Part shown: piece by piece, positions 36,032-44,427 of the stretch
Position numbering within the stretch: the first letter of the stretch is position 1
How the letters are laid out: every line of letters begins with the position of its first letter
Assembly (NCBI GenBank): GCA_902800925.1
Contig: CADCGD010000038.1
Location: 1-64,000 of the forward strand
From: an uncultured Bacteroidales bacterium
GTDB lineage: Bacteria > Bacteroidota > Bacteroidia > Bacteroidales > Bacteroidaceae
Length of the DNA: 64,000 nucleotides
Direction of reading: 5' to 3'
Notes under the pieces: generated by a model
Told to the model about the DNA's origin: nothing
The model's input: the letters and a program-made list of their open reading frames with translations, nothing else
Databases searched by the model: none
Translations under genes and position numbers: made by a program

Positions 36032-37030
36032 TTATATAATGTTTACTTCAGGGTGGATATCGATGCCAAACTTCTTCTGGACATCAGCACGAATGGTGTT
36101 GCAGAGGTCAACAATCTCCTGACCTGTGGCGCCACCACGATTGACAAGCACCAAGGCCTGCTTGTCGTGGACACCTGCACGGCCCAGCGAACGGCCTTTC
36201 CAGCCACACTGGTCAATCATCCAGCCGGCGGGAATCTTCTCGTGATCAGCATCTATATAATAATGTGGCATATCGGGATAGGCGGCCAGCAGTTGCTCGA
36301 ACTTCTGACGCTCCACGACGGGATTCATGAAAAAGCTGCCTGCATTGCCCGTGACCTTGGGGTCAGGGAGCTTGGCATTGCGGATGTCGATGACGACCTG
36401 ACGCAGCTCGGCAGCTGTCGGCGTCTGGATGCCTCGGCGGTCAAGCTCGCTACGGATATTGCCATACTCGGTAGACTGACGGCTCTCGTCGCTGGACAGC
36501 TGGTAGACGACATGCGTGATGAGGTATTTGTTCTTCCACTCGTGCTTGAAACGGCTGTCGCGATAGCCATACTGGCACTCCTCGCGAGAAAAGACACACA
36601 GGCGGCCTGTACCAATCTCGACGGCTTCGACAGACGCTATCAGGTCCTTGACCTCGGCACCATAGGCACCGATATTCTGTACGGCACTGGCACCCACCTC
36701 ACCAGGAATGAGTGACAGGTTCTCGGCACCAAAGAGTCTGTGGCCTACACACCAGGCAACGACCGCATCCCACGTTTCACCACTGCCGCAACGAATACGG
36801 CTATCAGACTGGGTTTCAATACCTTTCATCGCAGAGTGAACCACTGTCCCATTAAAGTCTTTCGTCAGCAGAAGGTTGCTGCCAGCACCTATCAACAGAT
36901 AGGGTCCATCGAGTAGTTTGGCAACCGCCTGAGCCTCTTCCACGGAACTGTATTCCACGAACCGGCGACACTTGGCATCAATACCAAACGTGTTATGAGC
37001 AAGCAAGCTATAATTAACTTGGTCAACCAT
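36032..37030 (-). CDS. murB: UDP-N-acetylenolpyruvoylglucosamine reductase
   Basis: 332 residues, FAD enzyme of peptidoglycan precursor synthesis, type I class. The FAD-binding region has LLIGAGSNLLL and IPGEVGASAVQNIGAYGAEV; the catalytic Ser lies in GNAGSFFMNPVV. Gene order on the minus strand is lipoprotein, murB, MBL hydrolase, with short spacers made of repeats. Confidence 0.96.
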   Translation of the reverse strand: MVDQVNYSLLAHNTFGIDAKCRRFVEYSSVEEAQAVAKLLDGPYLLIGAGSNLLLTKDFNGTVVHSAMKGIETQSDSRIRCGSGETWDAVVAWCVGHRLFGAENLSLIPGEVGASAVQNIGAYGAEVKDLIASVEAVEIGTGRLCVFSREECQYGYRDSRFKHEWKNKYLITHVVYQLSSDESRQSTEYGNIRSELDRRGIQTPTAAELRQVVIDIRNAKLPDPKVTGNAGSFFMNPVVERQKFEQLLAAYPDMPHYYIDADHEKIPAGWMIDQCGWKGRSLGRAGVHDKQALVLVNRGGATGQEIVDLCNTIRADVQKKFGIDIHPEVNII

Positions 37031-37077
37031 TATCCATTATCATTTATCAGTTATCATTTAGGCCGCAGGCCGCCATG
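37031..37077 (-). repeat. Composite leader element before murB
   Basis: Read toward murB: GC palindrome GGCCTGCGGCC, then TGATAAATGATAA-type units, then the ATG. The same architecture lies before prs and ilvN. Confidence 0.6.
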
Positions 37078-37920
37078 TTATGTAGTCAGTTTTGTCAGTT
37101 TCCAATCACCGTTCTTGCGCTTGAACGTCATCTCCACTTCCAGACCGTTGGCTATGCCTCGCAAAACGAAGACTTTGCTGTCACCCTCACGGATGGGCTT
37201 ACCATAGATAATGTTATAGATCATCTTCTTTGGCAGTTCGGGTGCAAAAGCCTCCCATGTATCAGGCGTAATGATGCCCTCCATCATATTGAAGTCGTCG
37301 TCAGGATCAGGACCCACAAACTTCACGGTACTGGCCAGGCTCTTCTCCTGGAAGGCCTTGTCGCTGGCAAACTGGTGGTAGAACGCCAGGAACGAGGCGT
37401 TGATATTACGCGTGATAGGAATGGTACGCAACAGCGTCAGCATCCAGGCACCACGCTTGCGGTCGAAGACATACTGGTCAATCTGCTGCGTGTCGAAATG
37501 GATTTTCTCTACAATGGCATGGTTGACTGACGTGTCCTTCACAATCTCCATGTGCTTCTCGTTGTCGAAGAGCAGCGTGTAATAACCCTGACGCATGAAG
37601 AAATGCTCTGGTTTCCAGTCTTTTTTTGTCAACTTCTGCGTCTTGCCGTCGCGCTGACAAAGCAAGGGAAAATGGATGCGCTCCATCTGCAATTTGTGAT
37701 TGACAACGAAGTTGTAGACAAAGTCGTCGAACAGCTCGTCAGCAGCCTTGGGCATCGGATAATCCTCTGCCAGCAACGAGTCGTTGCGGAGGGAGTCATT
37801 CTGTAAAGAGTCGGCAGGTACTTCCTCTGTGGCCTGTCCACTTTTGTTGCCGCCACACGATGCAAGAACGGCCAGCAACACAACCGAAACAATAAGATTT
37901 AGTCTCATGAGTGAACTCAT
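37078..37920 (-). CDS. DUF4348-like lipoprotein
   Basis: About 280 residues from ATG 37920 (or 37908). The ATG at 37950 lies at the promoter box and is excluded. Signal peptide with lipobox (VVLLAVLASCGG), a Ser/Asp/Leu-rich linker (DSLQNDSLRNDSLL), then a domain opening KAADELFDDFVYNF that I associate with DUF4348 of Bacteroidota. The function is unknown; a periplasmic or outer-membrane lipoprotein is expected. Confidence 0.8.
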   Translation of the reverse strand: MSSLMRLNLIVSVVLLAVLASCGGNKSGQATEEVPADSLQNDSLRNDSLLAEDYPMPKAADELFDDFVYNFVVNHKLQMERIHFPLLCQRDGKTQKLTKKDWKPEHFFMRQGYYTLLFDNEKHMEIVKDTSVNHAIVEKIHFDTQQIDQYVFDRKRGAWMLTLLRTIPITRNINASFLAFYHQFASDKAFQEKSLASTVKFVGPDPDDDFNMMEGIITPDTWEAFAPELPKKMIYNIIYGKPIREGDSKVFVLRGIANGLEVEMTFKRKNGDWKLTKLTT

Positions 37921-37947
37921 TTTTCTATCTTCTCTCAAAATTTTGTG

Positions 37948-37955
37948 CAAAGTTA
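37948..37955 (-). promoter_or_regulatory. Putative -7 box (TAACTTTG) for the lipoprotein-murB unit
   Basis: TAACTTTG followed by CAC on the minus strand, 27 nt before ATG 37920. Confidence 0.5.
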
Positions 37956-37998
37956 CAAATATTCTTTAATTTTTCACCTTTAATTTTCATTTTATTTG

Positions 37999-38006
37999 TA
38001 CCTTTG
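37999..38006 (+). promoter_or_regulatory. Putative -7 box (TACCTTTG) for pheS
   Basis: TACCTTTG followed by CATC, 33 nt before the pheS ATG, divergent from the lipoprotein promoter. Confidence 0.6.
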
Positions 38007-38039
38007 CATCAAAATTTGAGAAATACATCAAAAAAGACT

Positions 38040-39098
38040 ATGATACTTGATAAGATAGACGAGCTTCTGAAAGAAGTACAGACACTGAGTGCAAAGAATG
38101 CCGAGGAGGTAGAACAACTGCGTCTGAAGTACCTCAGCAAGAAAGGTGAGATTACCGCTCTGATGAACGATTTCCGCGAAGTTGCGGCCGACCAGAAGAA
38201 GACGGTAGGTATGAAAATCAACGAATTGAAGACCCTGGCCACCGAGCGCATCAACCAGTTGCGCGAGGAGTGTGCCACCCAGGAGAGTGGCGACGAGGCC
38301 ATCGACCTGACACGCACGCCCTACCCTATTGAGCTGGGTACACGTCATCCGTTGACCATTGTCACCAACGAGATTATCGACATCTTCTCACGCATGGGCT
38401 TTGTGCTGGCCGACGGTCCTGAGGTAGAGGACGACCTGCACGTGTTCACCCGCATGAACTTTGCTGCCGACCATCCTGCCCGCGACATGCAGGACACGTT
38501 CTTTGTCTCGCAGCATCCCAACGATGTCACCAAGAACATCCTGTTGCGCTCACATACAAGTAGTGTACAGGCCCGCGTGATGGAACAGATGCACACCGAG
38601 GACGGCAAGCTGACCGCTCCTATCCGCGTCATTTGTCCTGGACGAGTATACCGCAATGAGGCTATCACCGCCCGTGCCCACTGCTTCTTCCACCAGGTAG
38701 AAGGTCTGTATATCGACAAGAACGTCTCGTTCACCGACCTGAAGCAGGTACTGTTGTCGTTTGCCCGTGAGATGTTCGGCCCTGACACACAGATTCGTCT
38801 GCGCCCCAGCTATTTCCCATTTACTGAGCCCAGTGCCGAGATGGACATCTCGTGCTTCATCTGTGGTGGCGAGGGTTGTGGCTTCTGCAAGCACACCGGC
38901 TGGGTAGAGATTCTGGGTTGCGGTATGGTAGACCCCAATGTGCTGGAGCAGTGCGGTATCGACTCTAAGATTTATAGCGGCTACGCCTTTGGTATGGGTG
39001 TGGAGCGTATCACCAACCTGAAGTATCGCGTCTCTGACCTACGCATGTTCTCAGAGAATGACGTTCGTTTCCTGAAAGAATTTGAAGCTGCCAACTGA
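38040..39098 (+). CDS. pheS: Phenylalanine--tRNA ligase alpha subunit
   Basis: 352 residues from ATG 38040, which follows the promoter box; the frame is open further upstream but not as a gene. N-terminal coiled coil (about 1-90), then class II catalytic core with motif 2 (RVICPGRVYRNEAITARAH), FHQVEGLYID, and motif 3 (GFGMGVERI variant FGMGVERITNLK). The beta subunit gene pheT is not adjacent. The stop overlaps the next ATG (TGATG). Confidence 0.96.
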   Translation: MILDKIDELLKEVQTLSAKNAEEVEQLRLKYLSKKGEITALMNDFREVAADQKKTVGMKINELKTLATERINQLREECATQESGDEAIDLTRTPYPIELGTRHPLTIVTNEIIDIFSRMGFVLADGPEVEDDLHVFTRMNFAADHPARDMQDTFFVSQHPNDVTKNILLRSHTSSVQARVMEQMHTEDGKLTAPIRVICPGRVYRNEAITARAHCFFHQVEGLYIDKNVSFTDLKQVLLSFAREMFGPDTQIRLRPSYFPFTEPSAEMDISCFICGGEGCGFCKHTGWVEILGCGMVDPNVLEQCGIDSKIYSGYAFGMGVERITNLKYRVSDLRMFSENDVRFLKEFEAAN

Positions 39099-39706
39099 TG
39101 AAACTCGTATTGATGACTCAACCCACGTTTTTCGTGGAAGAAGACAAAATCCTCGCGTCGCTCTTTGAGGCGGGACTTGACGACCTGCACCTGTTCAAGC
39201 CAGGCTCGTCGCCCATGTATTCCGAGCGACTGTTGACGCTTTTGCCCGATGAGTACAGAAAGCGGATTACTGTGCACGACAACTACTACCTGAAGGAGGA
39301 GTTCAAGTTGCGTGGCATCCATATCGACGACGAGACAACACCGGCCCCCAATGGTTACAAGGGACACATCAGTCGTTCGTGCAGTCATCTGGACCTGCTG
39401 AAGGATACCAAGAAACATGCTGACTATGTGCTGCTGAAGTACATCTTCGACAGTCAGACGGAGCCAGACCGCAAAGCCACCTTCACGATGGATCAGCTGA
39501 AAGAAGCTTCGCGTAAGGGACTTATCGACCGCCACGTGTATGCGCTGGGCGGCATGAACCTCGACACCATCAAGGCTGTCAAGGACTTGGGCTTTGGAGG
39601 TATCGTCATCAGTGGCGACCTCTGGAACCGTTTCAATATCCATCAGGAGCTGGAATATCAGGCGCTGATTGACCACTTCTGCAAAATCAGGAAAGCAATA
39701 GGATAA
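39098..39706 (+). CDS. Thiamine phosphate synthase-like protein (ThiE/TenI family)
   Basis: 202-residue TIM-barrel protein. It has a HIS-R-S-C-S-H segment where ThiE has the phosphate-binding region, YALGGMN near 165 and the terminal GGIVISGDLW. The standard ThiE D-D/pyrophosphate motifs are weak and the protein is compact, so it may be a TenI-like relative rather than a true thiamine phosphate synthase. It is coupled to pheS by the overlapping start. Confidence 0.75.
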   Translation: MKLVLMTQPTFFVEEDKILASLFEAGLDDLHLFKPGSSPMYSERLLTLLPDEYRKRITVHDNYYLKEEFKLRGIHIDDETTPAPNGYKGHISRSCSHLDLLKDTKKHADYVLLKYIFDSQTEPDRKATFTMDQLKEASRKGLIDRHVYALGGMNLDTIKAVKDLGFGGIVISGDLWNRFNIHQELEYQALIDHFCKIRKAIG

Positions 39707-39766
39707 GGCGCTGGCGGCCTACGGCCTAATTGATAAATGATAATTGATAAATGATAATTCAATAAG
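39707..39766 (+). repeat. Composite leader element before prs
   Basis: GC part GGCGGCCTACGGCC, then TAATTGATAAATGA units repeated twice, then TTCAATAAG and the ATG. Confidence 0.65.
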
Positions 39767-40705
39767 ATGAGCTCAAACAAAAACTACATGGTGTTTTCAG
39801 GTACTGCCACCAAGTATCTGGCTGAGAAAATCTGTCAAAGTCTAGGATGTCCATTGGGAAAGCTTCAGATTACGAAGTTCTCTGATGGCGAGTTTGCCGT
39901 TTCTTACGAGGAGAGCATTCGCGGACAGGATATCTTCCTGGTACAGAGTACATTCCCCAATTCTGACAATCTCATGGAACTGCTCCTGATGATTGACGCT
40001 GCCAAGCGCGCCTCGGCACGCACCATCAATGCCGTCATCCCCTACTTCGGATGGGCTCGTCAGGACCGTAAGGACAAGCCACGTGTAAGCATTGGTGCCA
40101 AGCTGGTAGCCGACCTGCTGAGTGTGGCTGGTGTAGACCGTGTTATCACGATGGACCTGCATGCCGACCAGATTCAGGGTTTCTTCGATGTTCCTGTGGA
40201 TCATCTCTATGCCTCTGGCGTTATCCTGCCCTATCTGCAGAGCCTGCATCTGGAAGACCTGGTTATCGCCTCTCCTGACGTTGGTGGTTCAAAGCGTGCC
40301 AACACCTATGCCAAGTATCTGGGCTGTCCGCTGGTACTCTGCAACAAGACGCGTGCCCGCGCCAATGTCGTGGCCTCTATGCAGATTATCGGTGATGTAG
40401 AAGGCAAGAATGTAGTTATCATCGACGATATGGTCGATACTGCAGGTACCATCACCAAGGCTGCCGACATCATGAAGGAGGCTGGTGCCAAGACCGTTCG
40501 CGCCTGTGCAAGCCACTGTGTGATGAGTGGTCCTGCCAGCGAGCGCGTACAGAACTCAGCGCTCGAAGAGATTGTCTTCACCGACTCTATCCCCTATTCC
40601 CTGCGTTGTGCTAAGGTCAAGCAGCTCAGCGTGGCCGACATGTTTGCAGAAACCATCCGTAGAGTAATCAACAATGAAAGCATTTCTGACCAGTATATCG
40701 TTTAG
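39767..40705 (+). CDS. prs: Ribose-phosphate pyrophosphokinase
   Basis: 312 residues. Makes PRPP from ribose-5-phosphate and ATP, feeding purine, pyrimidine, His and Trp synthesis. Motifs: FSDGEFAVSYEESIRGQDIF, YFGWARQDRK (catalytic Arg/Lys region), MDLHADQIQGFF, and PRPP loop VIIDDMVDTAGTI. Normal length. Its last 32 nt overlap the start of the next gene. Confidence 0.97.
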   Translation: MSSNKNYMVFSGTATKYLAEKICQSLGCPLGKLQITKFSDGEFAVSYEESIRGQDIFLVQSTFPNSDNLMELLLMIDAAKRASARTINAVIPYFGWARQDRKDKPRVSIGAKLVADLLSVAGVDRVITMDLHADQIQGFFDVPVDHLYASGVILPYLQSLHLEDLVIASPDVGGSKRANTYAKYLGCPLVLCNKTRARANVVASMQIIGDVEGKNVVIIDDMVDTAGTITKAADIMKEAGAKTVRACASHCVMSGPASERVQNSALEEIVFTDSIPYSLRCAKVKQLSVADMFAETIRRVINNESISDQYIV

Positions 40706-41777
40706 TATCCTTGCCCTCCTGCTGGTGGGCTGTCAGTCAAACACCTACAAGCTGCAGGGTACTGCCGAAGGTCTGGAGGACGGCGACACACTGTTCCTGA
40801 CCGACGACATGATTAACGGTACGCCCAGCGACACTATTATTATAGAGAAAGGTGCGTTCTCGTTCAAGGGCGAGGCCGACAAGGAAACGGCACTCTGCAT
40901 GATCTACAGCGACAAGCAGAACGAGATTAATGCTGCTTTCATCCGCGAACCAGGAGAGATTACTATCAAGTTGTCTGCTACCCCTGGTGCTTCACGCGTC
41001 AGCGGTACACCATGTAACGACGAGTGGCAACGGCTGAACGACTCCGTGATGGTCATTGGCAAGGAGATTAACCGCATTGCCGAGAATATCTATGGTGGCA
41101 ACGTCACACAGGAGCAACAACAGAAAGGTATGGACGAGATTGAGAAGCTCAACAAGCGCTTTGCCAATGTCGTCATAGAGACTACTGAGAAGAATATCGG
41201 CAACGAGTTTGGTTACTTCTTGTTGACCTACTATCCTGAGGAACTCATCGACAACGACAATCGTCTGCGACTCATAGAGAAGCTGTCTGACGAGCGTCGC
41301 CAGCGCGATGCCATCAAGCAGATGGAGGCCAGCATCCGTCAGTCGGCAAAGACGGCCGAGGGTGCCATCATTCCTAACTTCGCACAGGCTACTCCTGAAG
41401 GTGACGAACTGAGCATCATGACGGAAGTCAGCAAGCATAAAGTGACCATCATCGACTTCTGGGCCTCCTGGTGTGGTCCCTGTCGTCAGGAGATGCCGTC
41501 CATACTGTCACTCTACGAGAGCAACAAGGATCGCGGACTGGGCATCGTGGGTGTCTCGCTCGACCAGGAGAAGGATGCCTGGCTGACAGCTATCAAGACG
41601 CTGAAGCTTCCCTGGCCACAGATGAGTGACCTGAAGGGTTGGGACAATGCTGCTGCCAAGCAGTTCAACATCAACTCCATCCCCCACACTATCGTTGTCG
41701 ACCAGAAGGGAAAGATTCTGCGTCGCGGATTACGCGGTGAAGAACTAAAACAGTTCGTTGAGGACCAACTAAAATAA
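40674..41777 (+). CDS. TlpA family thiol-disulfide oxidoreductase lipoprotein
   Basis: 367 residues. Lipoprotein signal (LALLLVGCQSN, C20), N-terminal DUF4369-like beta domain (about 25-125), helical linker (about 130-235), C-terminal thioredoxin domain with W266-C-G-P-C270 and cis-Pro in SIPHTIV. A periplasmic reductase or resacetin-like partner role is inferred. The ATG is inside prs (32-nt overlap), and no other start gives the signal peptide. Confidence 0.93.
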   Translation: MKAFLTSISFSILALLLVGCQSNTYKLQGTAEGLEDGDTLFLTDDMINGTPSDTIIIEKGAFSFKGEADKETALCMIYSDKQNEINAAFIREPGEITIKLSATPGASRVSGTPCNDEWQRLNDSVMVIGKEINRIAENIYGGNVTQEQQQKGMDEIEKLNKRFANVVIETTEKNIGNEFGYFLLTYYPEELIDNDNRLRLIEKLSDERRQRDAIKQMEASIRQSAKTAEGAIIPNFAQATPEGDELSIMTEVSKHKVTIIDFWASWCGPCRQEMPSILSLYESNKDRGLGIVGVSLDQEKDAWLTAIKTLKLPWPQMSDLKGWDNAAAKQFNINSIPHTIVVDQKGKILRRGLRGEELKQFVEDQLK

Positions 41778-41800
41778 AGAAAGACAATATAGAGAATAAG

Positions 41801-41830
41801 AAAAGGAGAGGCTCATCGCCTCCCCTTTTA
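41801..41830. terminator. Bidirectional terminator between the TlpA-like gene and ilvC
   Basis: AAAAGGAGAGGC and GCCTCCCCTTTT pair (one mismatch) around TCATC. A-tract and T-tract flanks suit both convergent genes. Confidence 0.8.
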
Positions 41831-41850
41831 TTATGTTGACTAATAAACGA

Positions 41851-42900
41851 TTAGTCTTCCTGATACTCAGGACGGAGCTTGCGAACGGTCTCACCAGCGC
41901 GCCACATCTCCTGATTACGCATGGCCTCAAGCTCCTTCTCCAGTCCTGCACGATAGTCGGGCTTAGAATTAGCGTCGATAGTAATCTGGGCCTCGTTGCC
42001 AGTCTTTACAGAATAGTACAGCCACTCCATCACAGGCTTGATGGCATCGTGGAAACGGGGAGCCCAGTCAAGAGCACCACGCTGAGCAGTGGTAGAGCAG
42101 TTAGCGTACATCCAGTCCATACCCTTAGCACCAAACAACGGGCCAAGGCTCTGGGTGAGTTCCTCAACAGTCTCGTTGAAGGCCTCAGAAGGTGTATGAC
42201 CGTTCTCACGCAGCACTTCGTACTGAGCCAGCAGCAAGCCCTGGATAGCACCCATCAGTGAACCGCGCTCACCAGTGAGGTCAGAGGTAGCCTCGCGCTG
42301 GAAAGTAGTCTCGAACAGGTAACCTGCACCAATACCGATACCGAAGGCCAATGTCTTCTCCTTAGCCTTACCGGTAGCGTCCTGGTAAACAGCGTAAGAG
42401 CAGTTCAGACCACGACCCTCGCAGAACATGGTGCGCAGAGACGTGCCAGAACCCTTAGGAGCCACCATGATAACGTCGACATCCTTGGGAGGAACAACAC
42501 CTGTGCGGTCGCTCCAGTTGATAGCGAAGCCGTGAGAATAGTACAATGTCTTGCCAGGCTTCAGATATTGCTTGATGGTGGGCCACTGCTGCATCTGACC
42601 AGCGTCAGAGAGCAACATGCAGAGGATGGTACCCTTCTCAGCAGCCTCCTCAATAGAGAAGAGGGTCTTGCCAGGTACCCAACCGTCAGCGACAGCCTTG
42701 TCGTAGGTCTTACCCTGACGCTGACCAACGATGACGTTGAAACCGTTGTCGCGCAGGTTGCAGGCCTGACCAGGTCCCTGCACACCATAACCGATGACGG
42801 CGATCACCTCATCCTTCAATACTTCACGTGCTTTCTCCAAAGAGAACTCCTTGCTGGTGACTACAGTCTCGATAACGCCACCAAAATTCATTTCTGCCAT
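41851..42900 (-). CDS. ilvC: Ketol-acid reductoisomerase
   Basis: 349 residues, class I type. Rossmann motif VIGYGVQGPGQACNLRDNG, catalytic region with the GSGTSLR segment, and DLTGERGSLMGAIQG. It catalyses the second common step of valine/isoleucine synthesis. It is separated from the thioesterase gene by a 179-bp spacer holding its own promoter, so expression may be partly independent of ilvD-ilvB-ilvN. Confidence 0.96.
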   Translation of the reverse strand: MAEMNFGGVIETVVTSKEFSLEKAREVLKDEVIAVIGYGVQGPGQACNLRDNGFNVIVGQRQGKTYDKAVADGWVPGKTLFSIEEAAEKGTILCMLLSDAGQMQQWPTIKQYLKPGKTLYYSHGFAINWSDRTGVVPPKDVDVIMVAPKGSGTSLRTMFCEGRGLNCSYAVYQDATGKAKEKTLAFGIGIGAGYLFETTFQREATSDLTGERGSLMGAIQGLLLAQYEVLRENGHTPSEAFNETVEELTQSLGPLFGAKGMDWMYANCSTTAQRGALDWAPRFHDAIKPVMEWLYYSVKTGNEAQITIDANSKPDYRAGLEKELEAMRNQEMWRAGETVRKLRPEYQED

Positions 42901-43034
42901 AATAGCTTAAAAATTTAAATGTTATACATATCCCTTGCGTACTATGCCAGCCCTACACGAGAGCCGTCGTCTTACCAGTCTGCTCAGCGCTTACGCGAAA
43001 CACCGACGAGGGGGTTAACTTATAATATCGTTTG

Positions 43035-43066
43035 CAAAGATAACAAATTGTAAGCAAATTGCCAAA
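43035..43066 (-). promoter_or_regulatory. Promoter of ilvC with a long leader
   Basis: TTTG (43066-43063), 20 nt, TATCTTTG (43042-43035) on the minus strand: a complete promoter. The ilvC ATG is 134 nt further, leaving a leader of about 125 nt that contains several short GC-rich inverted repeats (e.g. GCG-TAA-CGC-like). Confidence 0.7.
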
Positions 43067-43079
43067 TTTTTGTAGCAAA

Positions 43080-43820
43080 TTATACGAATTTAACCTTACT
43101 TCGGCAACACTCTGTTCCGTCGGTTCTAACGATTCGAACACAGAATTCGTTTTCTGCGGTCTCTTCGCGATAGAACGACAACTGGTCGCCAGCATGCGCC
43201 TCAGCCACATAGGCTATCTCGAAACGCTTGATTTGGTGCTCCTTGTACCAGTCAAGATTCCACAGGTCAAGAATGTGCTCGATGTACTTAACGCTGTTGA
43301 TGTGTCCGTTGATATCGACATCATTATAATAGGTTTCGATGGTGCGCACCAGTTGAGCGTTATCAGACATCTTCACTCGCCCACCCTTGTCGATGGGACA
43401 GGGCTTGTCGTCAACAATCCAGTTGTTGATGGCACCATTGTCAATGGAGAAGATATCTGTGGGCTGACGCGTCTCTGTGTCAATCATAGCCCAGATAGAA
43501 CGACCGTAGCCGTAAGCGTGGCCGTCATTTCCAACAACGGAGAAATTACGCGAGGTAAAGTAGCGCATAGCACTCTCAACCCATGTCTCGACATTAAACT
43601 TAGTATATTGCTGGGGCATCTCCGTCATCTCGATAGCCAAGCGCGAAAGCACCCATGAACGCTTAATTGTCATAAGATACTTCATGCCAAAACCGCGTGC
43701 TGACGAGTGGAAATCGGCAGCATTGAGCATGTGGTTGCCTAGATGTCCCATGAACAGGCGTCCGCTGAAGTCGCAGTGGAACGGTTCAGCGAGAAACTCG
43801 TAACGACCAATCTTATCCAT
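43080..43820 (-). CDS. Acyl-ACP thioesterase
   Basis: 246 residues with two hotdog folds: an N-terminal half opening with FHCDFSGRL and a C-terminal half with DINGHINSVKYIEHILD, carrying the N-x-H pair typical of FatA/FatB-like enzymes. It releases fatty acids from acyl carrier protein. It sits between ilvN (8-nt overlap) and ilvC, an arrangement I recall from other Bacteroidales. Why it lies with branched-chain amino acid genes is unclear; it may act on branched acyl chains. Confidence 0.9.
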   Translation of the reverse strand: MDKIGRYEFLAEPFHCDFSGRLFMGHLGNHMLNAADFHSSARGFGMKYLMTIKRSWVLSRLAIEMTEMPQQYTKFNVETWVESAMRYFTSRNFSVVGNDGHAYGYGRSIWAMIDTETRQPTDIFSIDNGAINNWIVDDKPCPIDKGGRVKMSDNAQLVRTIETYYNDVDINGHINSVKYIEHILDLWNLDWYKEHQIKRFEIAYVAEAHAGDQLSFYREETAENEFCVRIVRTDGTECCRSKVKFV

Positions 43821-44364
43821 TTTGTGTTTCCCTCTGCTCTAAGAATTCACTAACTTGTTCCTGTGTGCCACGAGTGACGGCAATACGACCACTTCGGGTG
43901 TACTGCAGCACGCAGCCAAACTTGTCAAGGGCACGGTAGAGCGAGATAATATCCTCGGTAATGCCGTGTTTCATGACGATGGTATAGGTGGGGTTGACTT
44001 CGATGATATGGGCATCATAGCGACGAATGGTGCGTGAAATCTCAGGATTATCAAGCACCATTGGTGTGGCTAACTTATAAAGCCCAGACTCACGGATAAA
44101 CAACTGTTCATCAGTAAAGTAGTTGGCTTTCACCACGTCGATTTTCTTCTCAATCTGACGGACAATCTTAATAATCTGGTCCTCGTCGCTGCTCCAGGCG
44201 GTGATGGTGTATTTATGCACACCTGGAATGCTGGAGGCCGACACATTCAGACTCTCAATGTTTACTTGACGACGGGTAAACACTGCAGTCACCTGATTCA
44301 GGATACCTGCCACGTTTTCTGAATAGACCAGCAGGGTATATAGTTTTTTATTCTCTTCCATCAA
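43813..44364 (-). CDS. ilvN: Acetolactate synthase regulatory subunit
   Basis: 183 residues. N-terminal ACT domain (TLLVYSENVAGILNQVTAVFTRRQVNIESL) and the C-terminal ALS small-subunit domain. It confers activity and valine feedback to IlvB. Its 3' end overlaps the thioesterase gene by 8 nt. Confidence 0.94.
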   Translation of the reverse strand: MMEENKKLYTLLVYSENVAGILNQVTAVFTRRQVNIESLNVSASSIPGVHKYTITAWSSDEDQIIKIVRQIEKKIDVVKANYFTDEQLFIRESGLYKLATPMVLDNPEISRTIRRYDAHIIEVNPTYTIVMKHGITEDIISLYRALDKFGCVLQYTRSGRIAVTRGTQEQVSEFLEQRETQNG

Positions 44365-44427
44365 TTCTCAATTAGTTGCTGCGGTAGCAATTTATCATTT
44401 ATCAATTATCGTTTAGGGCGAAGCCCG
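44365..44427 (-). repeat. Composite leader element between ilvB and ilvN
   Basis: Read toward ilvN: GC palindrome GGGCTTCGCCC straight after the ilvB stop, then GATAATTGATAAATGATAA, a small hairpin TTGCT-ACCGC-AGCAA, and the ATG. Confidence 0.65.

Noticed and set aside
42953-43000. Short frame in the ilvC leader (VFRVSAEQTGKTTALV) as attenuator peptide
   Set aside because: Needs a GTG start, is not enriched in Ile, Val or Leu, and has no clear antiterminator pair.
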